In this document: in pieces, positions 43,102-53,066 of the stretch | Layout of the letters: each line of letters begins with the position of its first letter | How positions within the stretch are numbered: position 1 is the first letter of the stretch | Assembly (NCBI GenBank): GCA_001414325.1 | Contig: LLKB01000005.1 | Span: 877,285-941,284, forward strand | Direction: 5' to 3' | Origin: Butyribacter intestini | GTDB lineage: Bacteria > Bacillota > Clostridia > Lachnospirales > Lachnospiraceae | DNA: 64,000 nt | Position numbers and translations under genes: made by a program | The notes under the pieces: model-generated | What the model was told of the DNA's origin: nothing | The model's database searches: none | What the model saw: only the letters and a program-made list of their open reading frames with translations

Positions 43102-44223
43102 TTATGAAAGTTTATCAAGAAGTATCTTTACAAGTTTATCATTATCTTCAGGATTCATAAAACAAAATCTTATATATTTGTTGTCAAGGAAAGGAAAAGT
43201 CGAGCAATCCCTTATCATAAGTCCCTGTCTTATCGCCGTGTCAAACAATTCCTCTGATGTAATACCATCTTTCAATATTTTTATAAGGATAAAGTTTGCG
43301 TGCGGCTTGTAAAACTTTAAGCCGTGACATTTTTCAAGTATGCCGCATATTCTTTTTCTCTCCGATGATATAAGATTCCATGTCTCATTTATATAATCAG
43401 TATCTTTAAACATTATCTCTCCGGCTATTGCTGCAAGTGAATTTATAGTCCATGGATTTTTTCTGCTGTCAATTTCCTTTAGGAGTTCATGATTTCCACA
43501 TACCGCATATCCAAGCCTTAATCCCGGTGCTGCAAAGAACTTTGATATTCCACGCAGGATAATGATATTATTGTAATATTCCGTAAGTGGTATAGATGTT
43601 ATCTTTGATGTATCCTCTGAAAACTCAACATATGTTTCATCCACCATAACAAATATACCTTTTTCTTTACAGGCATCAAGTATTCGCCGCATTGAACTTC
43701 TGTCTATTTGAGAAGATGTAGGGTTATTTGGATTGCATATCACAAGCAGGTCTATATCACTTGTAAGTGCATTTTCAAGTCCCTCTATATCCAATTTAAA
43801 ATCATCTTTTTCCCTCAGTCTGAAATAATGTGAACGACCTCCGCCAAGTGCAACCTCATGTTCATACTCTGAATATGTCGGTCCTACAATAAGTGCCTTT
43901 GACGGCTTCTTTATCTGAATAACAAGCGAGATAAGTTCCGTAGAACCATTTCCCACAAGTACGCTTGTGTAGTCTGTCCCGGCGTACTTTGCTATACACT
44001 TTCTAAGAGATGTGTACTCTCTGTCAGGATATGATGTGATGGCATCTATATGAGATGCAAGTTCTTTTTTTAATTTATATGAAATCCCCAGCGGATTTAC
44101 ATTTGCCGAGAAACTTGTTATATCCTCTTTTTTTATGCCATATATCTTTTCTATTTTTTCAAGGTCACTTCCGTGAAAATGTTCTTTATGCTCTATCTTA
44201 TTACTATCTGTCTCTGCACTCAT
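43102..44223 (-). CDS. PLP-dependent aminotransferase, CobD/HisC-like
   Basis: 373 residues of aspartate-aminotransferase fold type I. SFSANVNPLG, VGNGSTELI, VICNPNNPTSS, VMVDETYVEFS and the PLP lysine in GISKFFAAPGLRLGY are seen. The N-terminal HFHGSDLEKIEKIYGIKKED resembles threonine-phosphate decarboxylase (CobD), which begins HGGD, more than histidinol-phosphate aminotransferase. CobD would fit the CobA activity in this window, but no other cobalamin gene is adjacent. The start at 44223 has GGAGGG. Confidence 0.75.
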   Translation of the reverse strand: MSAETDSNKIEHKEHFHGSDLEKIEKIYGIKKEDITSFSANVNPLGISYKLKKELASHIDAITSYPDREYTSLRKCIAKYAGTDYTSVLVGNGSTELISLVIQIKKPSKALIVGPTYSEYEHEVALGGGRSHYFRLREKDDFKLDIEGLENALTSDIDLLVICNPNNPTSSQIDRSSMRRILDACKEKGIFVMVDETYVEFSEDTSKITSIPLTEYYNNIIILRGISKFFAAPGLRLGYAVCGNHELLKEIDSRKNPWTINSLAAIAGEIMFKDTDYINETWNLISSERKRICGILEKCHGLKFYKPHANFILIKILKDGITSEELFDTAIRQGLMIRDCSTFPFLDNKYIRFCFMNPEDNDKLVKILLDKLS

Positions 44224-44349
44224 TTTAACCCTCCTGCTTTTCTGCCATTGCACTCATTTTAATGCAATAATTAACTTTTATACAATAACGATAATCACAT
44301 TATTGTTCATCCGTTATCTAATTAAGTATAGCACCTTAGCTATTGTATG

Positions 44350-45249
44350 TTAAGATACTGTTTTCTTTTTTCTTGTGGGTTTTAAAAGAATTGCAGATAT
44401 TCTCAGCAATATAACAGTTACTATCATCTGTGATATCATACTTAACCTAAACCAATTGTCAACGATTGTTGAAGGCATCGAGCCATTGAGCATACCGGCT
44501 GCTTTTGAAATGACAGATATGGACTCACAATGCTTTGCTGTCATCTGAACAATTGTAAATGCCGGGTTAATCAAAAGTATAAACAAAACCGAACTCACAT
44601 CAGGCATACTTCCGACAGCACCCATACAATTATAATAATACAATTTTGCTGCTATGTATGCGACTATGACTACAACTACCGTTCCACCACAGACAAGCAC
44701 TATCTGTGCAAATGAACACACTGTAGCCTGAACCGTTTTTTTCAGCATAGTAGATGCGAGCATCCCCATACTTCCGATAAAAAATGATATTATCAATATC
44801 TCTAACATAAACATAAGCATATCTTCCATCCCTATACCACCTATGGTAAAAACTATTGATATGATTGGAAGACTTGATACCACAAGCAGAAAAACCATAC
44901 TTATTGATGACATAAGCTTTCCCATAATAATCTCACCCGGAGTAAGTGTTGTCGTAAGTAAAATATCAAGTGTCTGTTTTTCACGCTCTCCGGCTATGCT
45001 TCCGGCTGTAAATGACGGAATAAGAAACATAACAGTGAGAATTTCCATGCTTACCAGTATGTAAAATACTTTAGCTGCCCCTGAGTAATCAACATATGGA
45101 TTAAGATGCATATTAAACATTACTTCAAACCCTGTAATTGCAACTATCCCAAGCATCATATTAAAAAGAAATATGGTAAGTGCAAACTTTACCGAACGCA
45201 CCTTCATTTTCAGTTCTTTACCATATACCGGATTTATCCTTATCCTCAT
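44350..45249 (-). CDS. ABC-2 type transporter permease
   Basis: About 299 residues with six membrane helices. NPVYGKELKMKVRSVKFALT is the usual short cytoplasmic N-terminus of ABC-2 permeases, and SIAGEREKQTLDILLTTTLT is the conserved ERE segment of the family. It overlaps the ATPase gene. GTG (45252) and ATG (45249) are both possible starts behind GGAGG. The substrate is unknown. Confidence 0.9.
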   Translation of the reverse strand: MRIRINPVYGKELKMKVRSVKFALTIFLFNMMLGIVAITGFEVMFNMHLNPYVDYSGAAKVFYILVSMEILTVMFLIPSFTAGSIAGEREKQTLDILLTTTLTPGEIIMGKLMSSISMVFLLVVSSLPIISIVFTIGGIGMEDMLMFMLEILIISFFIGSMGMLASTMLKKTVQATVCSFAQIVLVCGGTVVVVIVAYIAAKLYYYNCMGAVGSMPDVSSVLFILLINPAFTIVQMTAKHCESISVISKAAGMLNGSMPSTIVDNWFRLSMISQMIVTVILLRISAILLKPTRKKKTVS

Positions 45250-46180
45250 CACCTAGCACCTCCCTTTTTTCCGTCGCTTTCATAAATATCTCCTCAATGT
45301 TTCCCGATTGTCTTGCAAACGAAGATAACTTTATATCATTTGATATCAGTTTTTTTAAGAGTTCCGCTTCATCATCTTCTGAACCTAAAAATCCAATAGA
45401 TATATCCTTATCAGATATTGATATATTTTTTACCTTACTTTCATTCTTTAATACATTTATCGCCTTTTGTACTCCATCATTTATGTGAATCTGTATGGGA
45501 TTTGATGCATTTAAATGAAGCATTATCTCATCAACCGTACCTCTCACCACCATTTTCCCGTGGTCTATCACTCCAACAGATGTACACAGTTCTGAAAGTT
45601 CCTGTAATATGTGCGAGCTTATTATTATTGTCTTTTTTTCTTCCTTCAATCTTTTTATAATCTTCTGTATCCCGTGTCTGGCACGCGGGTCAAGTCCGGA
45701 AGCGGGTTCGTCAAGTATTAGAAGTTTCGGATCATGTACAAGACATCTGGCAAGACAAAGTCTCTGTTTCATACCACGCGATAGCTCATCCACAAGAAAC
45801 TCCGATTTGTCTGTAAGGTCTACCAGCTCCATAAGCTTTCTACATAGTTTTTCAGCTTTACTTCCTGTTATACCATAAATTGAAGCGTAAAATTCCATAT
45901 ATTCCATAACTTTAAGATTATCATAGACTCCAAAAAAATCAGGCATATATCCTATAATTCTTTTTATCATCCGGCTTTCCTTTAATGCATCAATACCTGA
46001 TATTTTTACACTGCCACCATCCGCCTGAACAAGTCCTGCCATAATTTTCATAGTAGTAGTTTTTCCTGCACCATTTGGTCCTACAAAGCCTAACACCTCC
46101 CCATCTGCAACCGTAAGATTCAGATGGTCAACTGCCGTAAACTCACCGTATTTTTTATATAAGTCTTCTACCTCTACCAT
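45218..46180 (-). CDS. ABC transporter ATP-binding protein
   Basis: 320 residues: Walker A GPNGAGKT (34-41), signature LSRGMKQRLCLARCL, Walker B LLILDEPASGLDP, His-loop IIISSHILQEL. About 100 residues after the ABC core form a regulatory tail, as in DrrA/CcmA-type ATPases. It lies 34 nt downstream of the 867-residue protein gene and overlaps the permease gene. Confidence 0.93.
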   Translation of the reverse strand: MVEVEDLYKKYGEFTAVDHLNLTVADGEVLGFVGPNGAGKTTTMKIMAGLVQADGGSVKISGIDALKESRMIKRIIGYMPDFFGVYDNLKVMEYMEFYASIYGITGSKAEKLCRKLMELVDLTDKSEFLVDELSRGMKQRLCLARCLVHDPKLLILDEPASGLDPRARHGIQKIIKRLKEEKKTIIISSHILQELSELCTSVGVIDHGKMVVRGTVDEIMLHLNASNPIQIHINDGVQKAINVLKNESKVKNISISDKDISIGFLGSEDDEAELLKKLISNDIKLSSFARQSGNIEEIFMKATEKREVLGDEDKDKSGIW

Positions 46181-46214
46181 AAAACATTCCTCGTTTCATT
46201 TTTTGCTCATTTCA

Positions 46215-48818
46215 TTACTTACCATTCAATATCACTGATGTCAATCCGTTTCCGCTTGTAAAATAAATCTCACTTGTTTCTTTTTCATAGTTTCCTGCAA
46301 GTTTAACTTCCGGAAGACAGAGATTTCCAAGTTCTTTTGAACTTATATACTCGACCGAATAATAAAGAGTGAGCGAACCGTCTGCATCAAGATAATCACT
46401 CATGTTAATTATCTTTGTTTCTTTTCCTGAGCTAAAAAGCTTTTCATATTTATTTGTTTCTTTATTTTTGATGCTGACAACACCATAAAATCCATAGTCA
46501 GCATACTTTAATTTTTTAGTTGAGAACTCTGCACCTGAACTTGTCTGCTTTGAATATACTAACTCCTTCAGCATGAAATTTTTAGGAAATCTGTATGTAA
46601 CCGCAAATCGTTCCGGAGCACCCTGATACACATCATAACCGTTAGTGTATTCACTGTTATATTCAGATGCATATGTTTCAAGGTTATCTATAACATCATA
46701 ACCATCAATCTTTTCGGTCATGCTGAAATTTTTACAAACACCTGTCACACCATACTTGTCATAATCAAATTTATCAGTAAAAGTCTCTTCATGTCCCTCC
46801 TGAACAAATCCGTAAAACCATGCCTGTGCATTGGAATTATCTTCAAGATATTCCTCAACAACACCAATTTTTCTCTTAAGACTTGCTGCTACGCCGCTTG
46901 AATACATTGTTCCTCCCATGACACTTTCTATCATGGCTTCATCTGAGTCACCATATTCAGACTTATTGTATGTTGATGACCTTGCAATTTTTTCTACATC
47001 TATAGTTTCATCCTTTTTTATATCACCTATATATAGAAGATTTCCCTGATAGTAGATCATGCAGTTGTTTAAGTCATATCCCAGCGTATTGATCATTTTT
47101 CCGACAAGCCGCATATCCTCCTCTGATACTTTTATGGTAATATTTCCGGAATTTTTAACTTTCTGTTTCATAACAAAATTGGCACTCTGAAATGAGGACA
47201 TTTTGTTCATTATCAGTTTTGTTTTATTCTGTCCATAATCAACACCATAATCATAGTCATTTATGTCTATATTTCCAATTTCTTCTTTTCCCGTATATTC
47301 ATCACTTTCTTTAGGTATAACATTACATTTTCCGGCAATATCCGCACTAAATGAATCATTTGAAACTCCGGTCACACTAAACAAGGTAGTCATATCCTTT
47401 GTTTTTGAAATCTGTCCGTCACTTAAAACTATCTGCGACAGATAATTTATGTACGGTCTTTGTATTCTCGTACTCGTTCCTACTATATAAATAATAGCTG
47501 AAAATGCAATTGCCAGAACCGGCACGGCAATCCACAGACGGCTTCTTCTTTTTTTTCTCTTAAATATCAGATAAAGCCCCGGTCCCGCGATAGTAATATA
47601 TACACCAAGAATACACCCATATAAAACCATATTTGGCAGAACATCATTTTCATTTATTTTTAATGCTTCATCAAGAAATGAATAACCTGCTTCTTCCGGT
47701 GAAACAATTTCATTTTGAAGAAGCATCTTTTTCTTTGTTCCTTCACTTAGATTTTCCTCTATTGTGGTCATAACAGCCTTACCATAACTATTCCAAAGAC
47801 TTTTTTTCAGATTAAATGAAAATTCAGCTACGATTATACCTCCTTCACCGTATTTCTTGGACACCATAAGTTTGTTATCGTTGTCTTTAATCAGAACATC
47901 ATCCTCCTTTAGATTAAGTTCCACAATATCCATTTCTATCTGAGAGGGCACCGAACTTTCAAAACTAAATTTCATCGTCGAATTATTATCTTCATTCCAT
48001 CCAAAATCAGTAACTATGCGTTTTGTCCTGCCTATATATCCCCTAAGCAGTGTACTGTGAAGTTTTTCAAACTCTTTCTGATAATTGCTGCCTGTTCCAA
48101 CAACAAGCGTTCCACCTTTATCAACCCAGCGTTTTAATACTTTTATATTAGCATTACTGAATTTGCCTGTATTATAATTATCTATAACGACTATATCAAC
48201 TGTATCAAGAATGTCTTCCTGCTCAAAATCACTCGCATTCATCTCAAATACTTTTCCAGTAACTCCATTGTCTGACATTCCATATTTTTCTGAACTCCCC
48301 AGACAATCAGCCATATAACCGAGTTTTGCCGGTGTATCAGACAACACCCCGACATAAATTCCCGTGGTGTCCGTATCGGCATTAACGACGGTATTAGCTT
48401 TCAGACAAATCTTACCTGAACTATCACACACCGAAACTATATATTCCTGACTTTCTGAAAGTAACGGAATAGCAAACTGAACTTTCCTGCTCTCCCCTCC
48501 TTCAACGCTGAATGACTTCTGAATCATCTTAAGACCACCGTTTTTTCCTGTCTTATATGTTATTCTGAATTTGCCTGAAAAAAATATTCTTTTATTATTT
48601 ATAACAGCACATACTTTCATGCGCTTTCCATATTTTGTATTGCCTTTATATCCAAAAGAAATCTGTGCAGAAAGCCGCTTAGAACTGATTTCCATAGCTC
48701 CGTTTTTTAATCTGACCGTGTCTGCTGCCTTTGCTCTGTATATGCAAGGATTTAAAAATATCAGCATTATTATAATGATAATTATCCCTAATCCCGATAA
48801 TTTATATTTTGATTTCAT
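46215..48818 (-). CDS. Large exported membrane protein of an ABC transporter cluster
   Basis: 867 residues. A signal sequence (GLGIIIIIIMLIFLNPCIY, about 9-27) is followed by a beta-rich part (35-150) and a GATase-like alpha/beta domain (152-350: TGIYVGVLSD, DIVVIDNYNTGKFS, WVDKGGTLVVGTGSNY). Two membrane helices lie at about 398-419 and 428-448 with a basic KRKKRRSR loop between, which puts the rest (450-867) outside again. The middle domain recalls auxiliary proteins of GldFG-type ABC systems. Function unknown; the operon with ATPase, permease and two-component genes points to an envelope task. Confidence 0.7.
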   Translation of the reverse strand: MKSKYKLSGLGIIIIIIMLIFLNPCIYRAKAADTVRLKNGAMEISSKRLSAQISFGYKGNTKYGKRMKVCAVINNKRIFFSGKFRITYKTGKNGGLKMIQKSFSVEGGESRKVQFAIPLLSESQEYIVSVCDSSGKICLKANTVVNADTDTTGIYVGVLSDTPAKLGYMADCLGSSEKYGMSDNGVTGKVFEMNASDFEQEDILDTVDIVVIDNYNTGKFSNANIKVLKRWVDKGGTLVVGTGSNYQKEFEKLHSTLLRGYIGRTKRIVTDFGWNEDNNSTMKFSFESSVPSQIEMDIVELNLKEDDVLIKDNDNKLMVSKKYGEGGIIVAEFSFNLKKSLWNSYGKAVMTTIEENLSEGTKKKMLLQNEIVSPEEAGYSFLDEALKINENDVLPNMVLYGCILGVYITIAGPGLYLIFKRKKRRSRLWIAVPVLAIAFSAIIYIVGTSTRIQRPYINYLSQIVLSDGQISKTKDMTTLFSVTGVSNDSFSADIAGKCNVIPKESDEYTGKEEIGNIDINDYDYGVDYGQNKTKLIMNKMSSFQSANFVMKQKVKNSGNITIKVSEEDMRLVGKMINTLGYDLNNCMIYYQGNLLYIGDIKKDETIDVEKIARSSTYNKSEYGDSDEAMIESVMGGTMYSSGVAASLKRKIGVVEEYLEDNSNAQAWFYGFVQEGHEETFTDKFDYDKYGVTGVCKNFSMTEKIDGYDVIDNLETYASEYNSEYTNGYDVYQGAPERFAVTYRFPKNFMLKELVYSKQTSSGAEFSTKKLKYADYGFYGVVSIKNKETNKYEKLFSSGKETKIINMSDYLDADGSLTLYYSVEYISSKELGNLCLPEVKLAGNYEKETSEIYFTSGNGLTSVILNGK

Positions 48819-48825
48819 TTTTTAC

Positions 48826-50043
48826 CTACTCTGTAATATTCACTAATCTCTCTTTATCTTTTTCTGCTTTTTCCAAGGGAAGTGCTATTGTAAAAATAGT
48901 TCCATCAATATCACTTTCAACCTTAATCATCCCACCATGTAATACTACTATCTGTCTTGCAATATTTAGACCAAGTCCCGTACCTCCGGTCTGCATTGAA
49001 CGCGAATCCTCCACCCTGTAAAATCTTTCAAATATGCGTTCAAGACTTTCTTTTGGTATGATAAGTCCAAAATTGGTCACTCGTACCTGAATTTCTTTTT
49101 CAAACTTTTCAACTTCGACGAACACTCTTTTCCCATCCTTACCATACTTTATTGCATTGCTTATAAGATTTTGCACGGCTCTTGCCATAAGTTCTCCGTC
49201 GGCATTGATAATGCAGCTTGAAACATTCTGTGAAAGCTCATACTCCAGATTATTTTCACAAAACTGAGGATAAAATTCCTCAACCATCTGTTCTACAAGC
49301 TTGACTATGTCAATCTCACTTTTATGAAGTGTTATCTCTCCACTCATAAGTTTAGTGTAGCTGAACAGTTCCTCTATAAGTCCCTGAAGCCTGTTAGCCT
49401 TGCGCATAGCTATCTCGGCATATTTATGTCTTTCCTGTTCACTGAACTTTTCCATGTCTGCCGCTAACTGAAGATAACCTATAACAGATGTAAGAGGGGT
49501 ACGCAGATCATGTGCAACACAAGTTATCATATCTTTGTTTGCCTGAAGTACATCTCTCTCTGACCTCATAAGAGTATCTATTTTTTCAGACATCCTGTTT
49601 ACCTGAATAGCAATCTCTCCTATCTCGTCCTGTCTCCTCACCTCTATTTTTTCTGCTCCCTCCGAAAATGCCATATGGGCTATACTTCCCGATATATACC
49701 CTATATCAGCCGTTAGATTTTTTGTTATGAGCATAAAATACATTACAAAAAACAAGAATAGGAAAAACAATATAACAAACATTACAAATATAAGTGTGGT
49801 TTTATCCCATCTTCTTATAGCCTGATAAGTGAAAAAGTTTGTCTTAGGAATATGTTCCCCAGCCTTTCTTCCGACAATGTTCATATCACTCCTGCCATAA
49901 CCTCTGTATGAAATACCAAGTGCCGTACTCAGTATGTAAAGTCCCACACCACACGCAAATTCAGTAATAACGGACAAAAACATACTTACTGCTACATAAA
50001 ATATCAACTCAGCCCTAAGGCTTTTGAATAAACTATGCTTCAA
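48826..50043 (-). CDS. Membrane sensor histidine kinase (VanS-like)
   Basis: About 405 residues. Two membrane helices (about 12-43 and 80-108) with a short outer loop of 35-40 residues; then HAMP-like linker, HisKA (VAHDLRTPLTSVIGYLQLA), and HATPase motifs NLISNAIKYG and GGTGLGLNIARQIV. A TTG at 50043 gives the natural start KHSLFKSLRAEL; another TTG at 50055 overlaps the Shine-Dalgarno GGGGAG. The gene overlaps the response regulator and lies 7 nt from the large exported-protein gene. Confidence 0.9.
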   Translation of the reverse strand: MKHSLFKSLRAELIFYVAVSMFLSVITEFACGVGLYILSTALGISYRGYGRSDMNIVGRKAGEHIPKTNFFTYQAIRRWDKTTLIFVMFVILFFLFLFFVMYFMLITKNLTADIGYISGSIAHMAFSEGAEKIEVRRQDEIGEIAIQVNRMSEKIDTLMRSERDVLQANKDMITCVAHDLRTPLTSVIGYLQLAADMEKFSEQERHKYAEIAMRKANRLQGLIEELFSYTKLMSGEITLHKSEIDIVKLVEQMVEEFYPQFCENNLEYELSQNVSSCIINADGELMARAVQNLISNAIKYGKDGKRVFVEVEKFEKEIQVRVTNFGLIIPKESLERIFERFYRVEDSRSMQTGGTGLGLNIARQIVVLHGGMIKVESDIDGTIFTIALPLEKAEKDKERLVNITE

Positions 50044-50728
50044 TTTTATATCCAACTCCCCAAACTGTTTTTATTATCTTACTTTTATCCGAACCCGACT
50101 CTATCTTTTCTCTGAGTCTCCTAATGTGAACCATCACCGTGTTGCTCATTTCAAAACTTTTTTCTTTCCAGACACGCTCAAAAATCTCATCTGTAGAAAA
50201 AACTTTGTTTGGATGTGAAGCCATAAGAAAAAGTATATCAAACTCAATCGGTGTAAGTTTGACCGGATTTCCATATGCTTTAACCTCATGCAGACTCTTG
50301 TCCATCCATAAATTTTCTATATTCACAACATCTGATGTTTTAGATTCTACTCCTCCGAAGCTGTGGTATCTTCTAAGCTGCGAATTGACCCTTGCTATAA
50401 GTTCACTCGTATTAAACGGTTTAGTGACATAATCATCAGCACCATTTACAAGTCCCGATACTTTATCACTCTCACTGTCTTTTGCACTCAACATAATTAT
50501 TGGAATCGTACTTGTCTGTCTTATCTTTGCACAAACCTCATTTCCATCCATTCCGGGCATCATTATGTCAAGAATAGCAAGATCAATCTCTTCTGCGTCA
50601 AATATTTCCAAAGCTTCTTTCCCATTATACGCTTTATAAACCTGATAGCCCTCACCCTTTAAATGTATTTCTACCAGATCCGCTATTTCCTTGTCATCAT
50701 CGACCATTAAAATCTTTCCCTCTGCCAT
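50033..50728 (-). CDS. OmpR/PhoB-family response regulator (VanR-like)
   Basis: 231 residues: receiver (KILMVDDDKEIADLVEIHLK; Asp in LAILDIMMPGMDG; Lys in YVTKPFNTSEL) and winged-helix output (MVHIRRLREKIESG, WGVGYKIEA). The start at 50728 follows GAGGAGG. It heads the operon regulator-kinase-exported protein-ATPase-permease and probably controls it. Confidence 0.93.
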   Translation of the reverse strand: MAEGKILMVDDDKEIADLVEIHLKGEGYQVYKAYNGKEALEIFDAEEIDLAILDIMMPGMDGNEVCAKIRQTSTIPIIMLSAKDSESDKVSGLVNGADDYVTKPFNTSELIARVNSQLRRYHSFGGVESKTSDVVNIENLWMDKSLHEVKAYGNPVKLTPIEFDILFLMASHPNKVFSTDEIFERVWKEKSFEMSNTVMVHIRRLREKIESGSDKSKIIKTVWGVGYKIEA

Positions 50729-50787
50729 ATCAGCCTCCTCTCCGGACAGTACAAAATGCATGTTTTATCTTTCTATCCTTCTATATG

Positions 50788-50969
50788 TAACAGTTCAGCT
50801 TTGCATTTCTTACATTCATAAACCTGCCAGCAAGCTGTCAGTCGCTGCTTTGCAGCTTTTGCTTATTTCATTTCAGAAATGAAAGGCTATTCTACCATAA
50901 AAAGTTACTTAACAATACAATGAACAAGCTCATTGTATTGCCAATTACCTTTTTATGACTGAACTGTTA
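50788..50969 (-). repeat. MITE-like repeat family 1, full copy (182 bp), reverse orientation
   Basis: TAACAGTTCAGCT at the left and GACTGAACTGTTA at the right, with the usual hairpins. It lies 59 nt upstream of the response regulator start and so sits in or near the promoter region of that operon. Confidence 0.9.
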
Positions 50970-51259
50970 CAATAATAACATATTGAATGTCCACAAATCT
51001 TTACTTTTTTCTTAATATTTATGTATATTGTAACAGATGAACCCCCAAAAAACATAAAGTACTAAATTTTTAAGGGACTGCCACAATATCGAAACTTCAT
51101 ACACGATATATAATTACTTCTATAATATCTGCATAAAATTTTTACTGCGACAGCCCCTTTTGTTTCTGTATCAGATTATATTTGTAAAATCACTTTCGCA
51201 ATCTGATATATTTTTCTTTTTATATCACATAACTGCATTGCAAGCATTTGTTACTTTTT
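50970..51259. other. Gene-free region with a long hairpin
   Basis: No gene. AAGGGACTGCCACA (about 51071-51084) pairs imperfectly with the segment ending GCGACAGCCCCTT (about 51148-51160), enclosing ATATCG/CGATAT. A U-run follows on the plus strand (TTTTGTTT), yet the only neighbour that could use it is gltA on the minus strand. Function unclear. Confidence 0.45.
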
Positions 51260-52705
51260 TTAGCAGCTCTCATCTTTCATTGTGAGCTGTAATTCTTTCA
51301 TTGCCTTGGTGTCAATCTTTGGTGTTGAACGCTCTTTTAATGACTCATACACCTTTGGCACCATAATACTCTTATATGCCGGTCTTATTATCTTATCGAC
51401 ATTTATAAGTTCTTCCATACGGTGTGCACTCCAGCCGACAATACGCGCCATAGCAAATATAGGAGTGAACAATTCCTGTGGGATTCCAAGCATTGTATAA
51501 ACAAATCCGCTGTAGAAATCGACATTTGCACTTACGCCCTTGTAGATGGCACATTCCTCACCTATGACCTCAGGTGCCATCCTCTCTATCATTGAATAAA
51601 GCTCAAATTCTTTTTTCTGATGCTTTTCATTTGCGAGCATCTCAACGAACTGCTTAAATGCTACAGCTCTAGGATCTGATATTGAATATACCGCATGACC
51701 CATACCGTAAATAAGCCCTCTCTTGTCAAATGCTTCTTTGCGGACAAGTTTTTTAAGATACGCTCTTACCTCATCCTCGTCAGTCGTATCTTTTACATTT
51801 GCCTTAAGATCCTGCATCATCTCAACAACCTTGATGTTGGCACCACCATGCTTAGGACCTTTGAGCGATGAAAGTGCTGCCGCAATAACGGAATATGTAT
51901 CTGAACCGGCAGATGTTACTACCCTGGTTGTAAATGTTGAGTTATTTCCACCACCATGCTCCATGTGAAGTACAAGTGCAAGGTCAAGAACCTTTGCTTC
52001 AACATCAGTATATTCCTTGTTTGGTCTGAGCATACGAAGAATATTTTCTGCTGCGGAAAGTTCATCCGATGGTCTATGAATATAAAAACTTTCATCACAC
52101 TCATAATGGTTGTATGCGTGATAGCCATATACGGCAAGCATTGGAAATACACTTATCAGCATAATACTCTGACTGAGCACATTTTCAAGCGAATTGTCCG
52201 TAACCTTATCATCATAAGAAGCAAGTGTAAGCACACTCTTTGTGAGTGAGTTCATAATATCCTTTGACGGTGCTTTCATGATTACATCTCTTACAAAGTT
52301 CGTAGGAAGACGCCTGTTCTTTGCAAGTACATCCTGAAATTCTTTAAGCTGGCTTGCTGCCGGAAGTTCTCCAAACAGCAGCAGATAAGCAGTCTCCTCA
52401 AAACCAAATCTATTATCCTGTCTGAAACCTTTTGTCAGGTCATAAATATTGTATCCTCTGTAAAAAAGCTGACCTTCACACGGAATGACCCTGTCACCGT
52501 CCATCTCGGTAGCCTTAATAAGGGATATATTGGTAATACCGGACAATACTCCCTTTCCGTTTTTATCCCTGAGTCCCCTCTTTACGCCAAATTCATCGAA
52601 AAGTTTCCCATCAATGGAGTTATTTTCAATACATATTTTCTTATAACGCTTTGCGTATTCTTCCATCATCTGTTCGTGACTTCCCTGAAGTATTCCATCC
52701 TGCAT
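51260..52705 (-). CDS. gltA: Citrate synthase
   Basis: 481 residues. LHMEHGGGNNSTFTTRV, LKGPKHGGANIKV, YGMGHAVYSISDPRA and the catalytic Asp in SANVDFYSGFVY identify citrate synthase. An N-terminal extension of about 45 residues precedes the core, as in other clostridial enzymes. It makes citrate for glutamate synthesis in an incomplete TCA pathway; aconitase and isocitrate dehydrogenase are not adjacent. It has its own promoter (52748-52777). Confidence 0.95.
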   Translation of the reverse strand: MQDGILQGSHEQMMEEYAKRYKKICIENNSIDGKLFDEFGVKRGLRDKNGKGVLSGITNISLIKATEMDGDRVIPCEGQLFYRGYNIYDLTKGFRQDNRFGFEETAYLLLFGELPAASQLKEFQDVLAKNRRLPTNFVRDVIMKAPSKDIMNSLTKSVLTLASYDDKVTDNSLENVLSQSIMLISVFPMLAVYGYHAYNHYECDESFYIHRPSDELSAAENILRMLRPNKEYTDVEAKVLDLALVLHMEHGGGNNSTFTTRVVTSAGSDTYSVIAAALSSLKGPKHGGANIKVVEMMQDLKANVKDTTDEDEVRAYLKKLVRKEAFDKRGLIYGMGHAVYSISDPRAVAFKQFVEMLANEKHQKKEFELYSMIERMAPEVIGEECAIYKGVSANVDFYSGFVYTMLGIPQELFTPIFAMARIVGWSAHRMEELINVDKIIRPAYKSIMVPKVYESLKERSTPKIDTKAMKELQLTMKDESC

Positions 52706-52747
52706 ATATCACTCATCCTTTCCTCTTTATTTTGTCGCTATTTTTAA

Positions 52748-52777
52748 ATTATAACTCAATTTAGTAACAACTGTCAA
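52748..52777 (-). promoter_or_regulatory. Promoter of gltA
   Basis: Minus strand TTGACA (52777-52772), 18-nt spacer, TATAAT (52753-52748), about 40 nt before the start codon. Confidence 0.75.
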
Positions 52778-52905
52778 ATTTGTCTGACATCTTTTAATAA
52801 ACTTTTCATATTTATTAAATAAAAATTCTACCGCAACACATATTTAAAATAAAAATAAAATGTGCTACACAATGAATGACAGTACCAAAACTGTCATGGA
52901 AAAAG

Positions 52906-52937
52906 TAACAGTTCAGCCTTGCATTTCTTACATTCAT
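52906..52937 (-). repeat. Family-1 repeat end fragment
   Basis: TAACAGTTCAGCCTTGCATT followed by TCTTACATTCAT matches the right end of the family-1 element. The rest is missing. It lies 11 bp upstream of the cysE promoter. Confidence 0.75.
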
Positions 52938-52948
52938 CAAAGGCACAC

Positions 52949-52977
52949 TTGAAAATATTCTTAAATACATTTATTAT
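52949..52977 (+). promoter_or_regulatory. Promoter of cysE
   Basis: TTGAAA (52949-52954), 17-nt spacer, TATTAT (52972-52977). A direct repeat ATACATTTATT overlaps its end and recurs 20 bp further on. No copy of the apr-cys operator is seen. Confidence 0.6.
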
Positions 52978-53066
52978 ATTATGGATACATTTATTGTTTT
53001 ATTATGAATATAAATATTTAAATTAAAAAATAAAAATCTAACTGATTTAAAGAAAGGCTGTGTATT

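Noticed and set aside
43102-44223. Histidinol-phosphate aminotransferase (hisC)
   Set aside because: The N-terminal sequence and lack of his neighbours favour CobD-like, but the call is left open.
52706-53066. T-box leader upstream of cysE
   Set aside because: No T-box consensus or specifier stem is visible; only a promoter and a repeat fragment.
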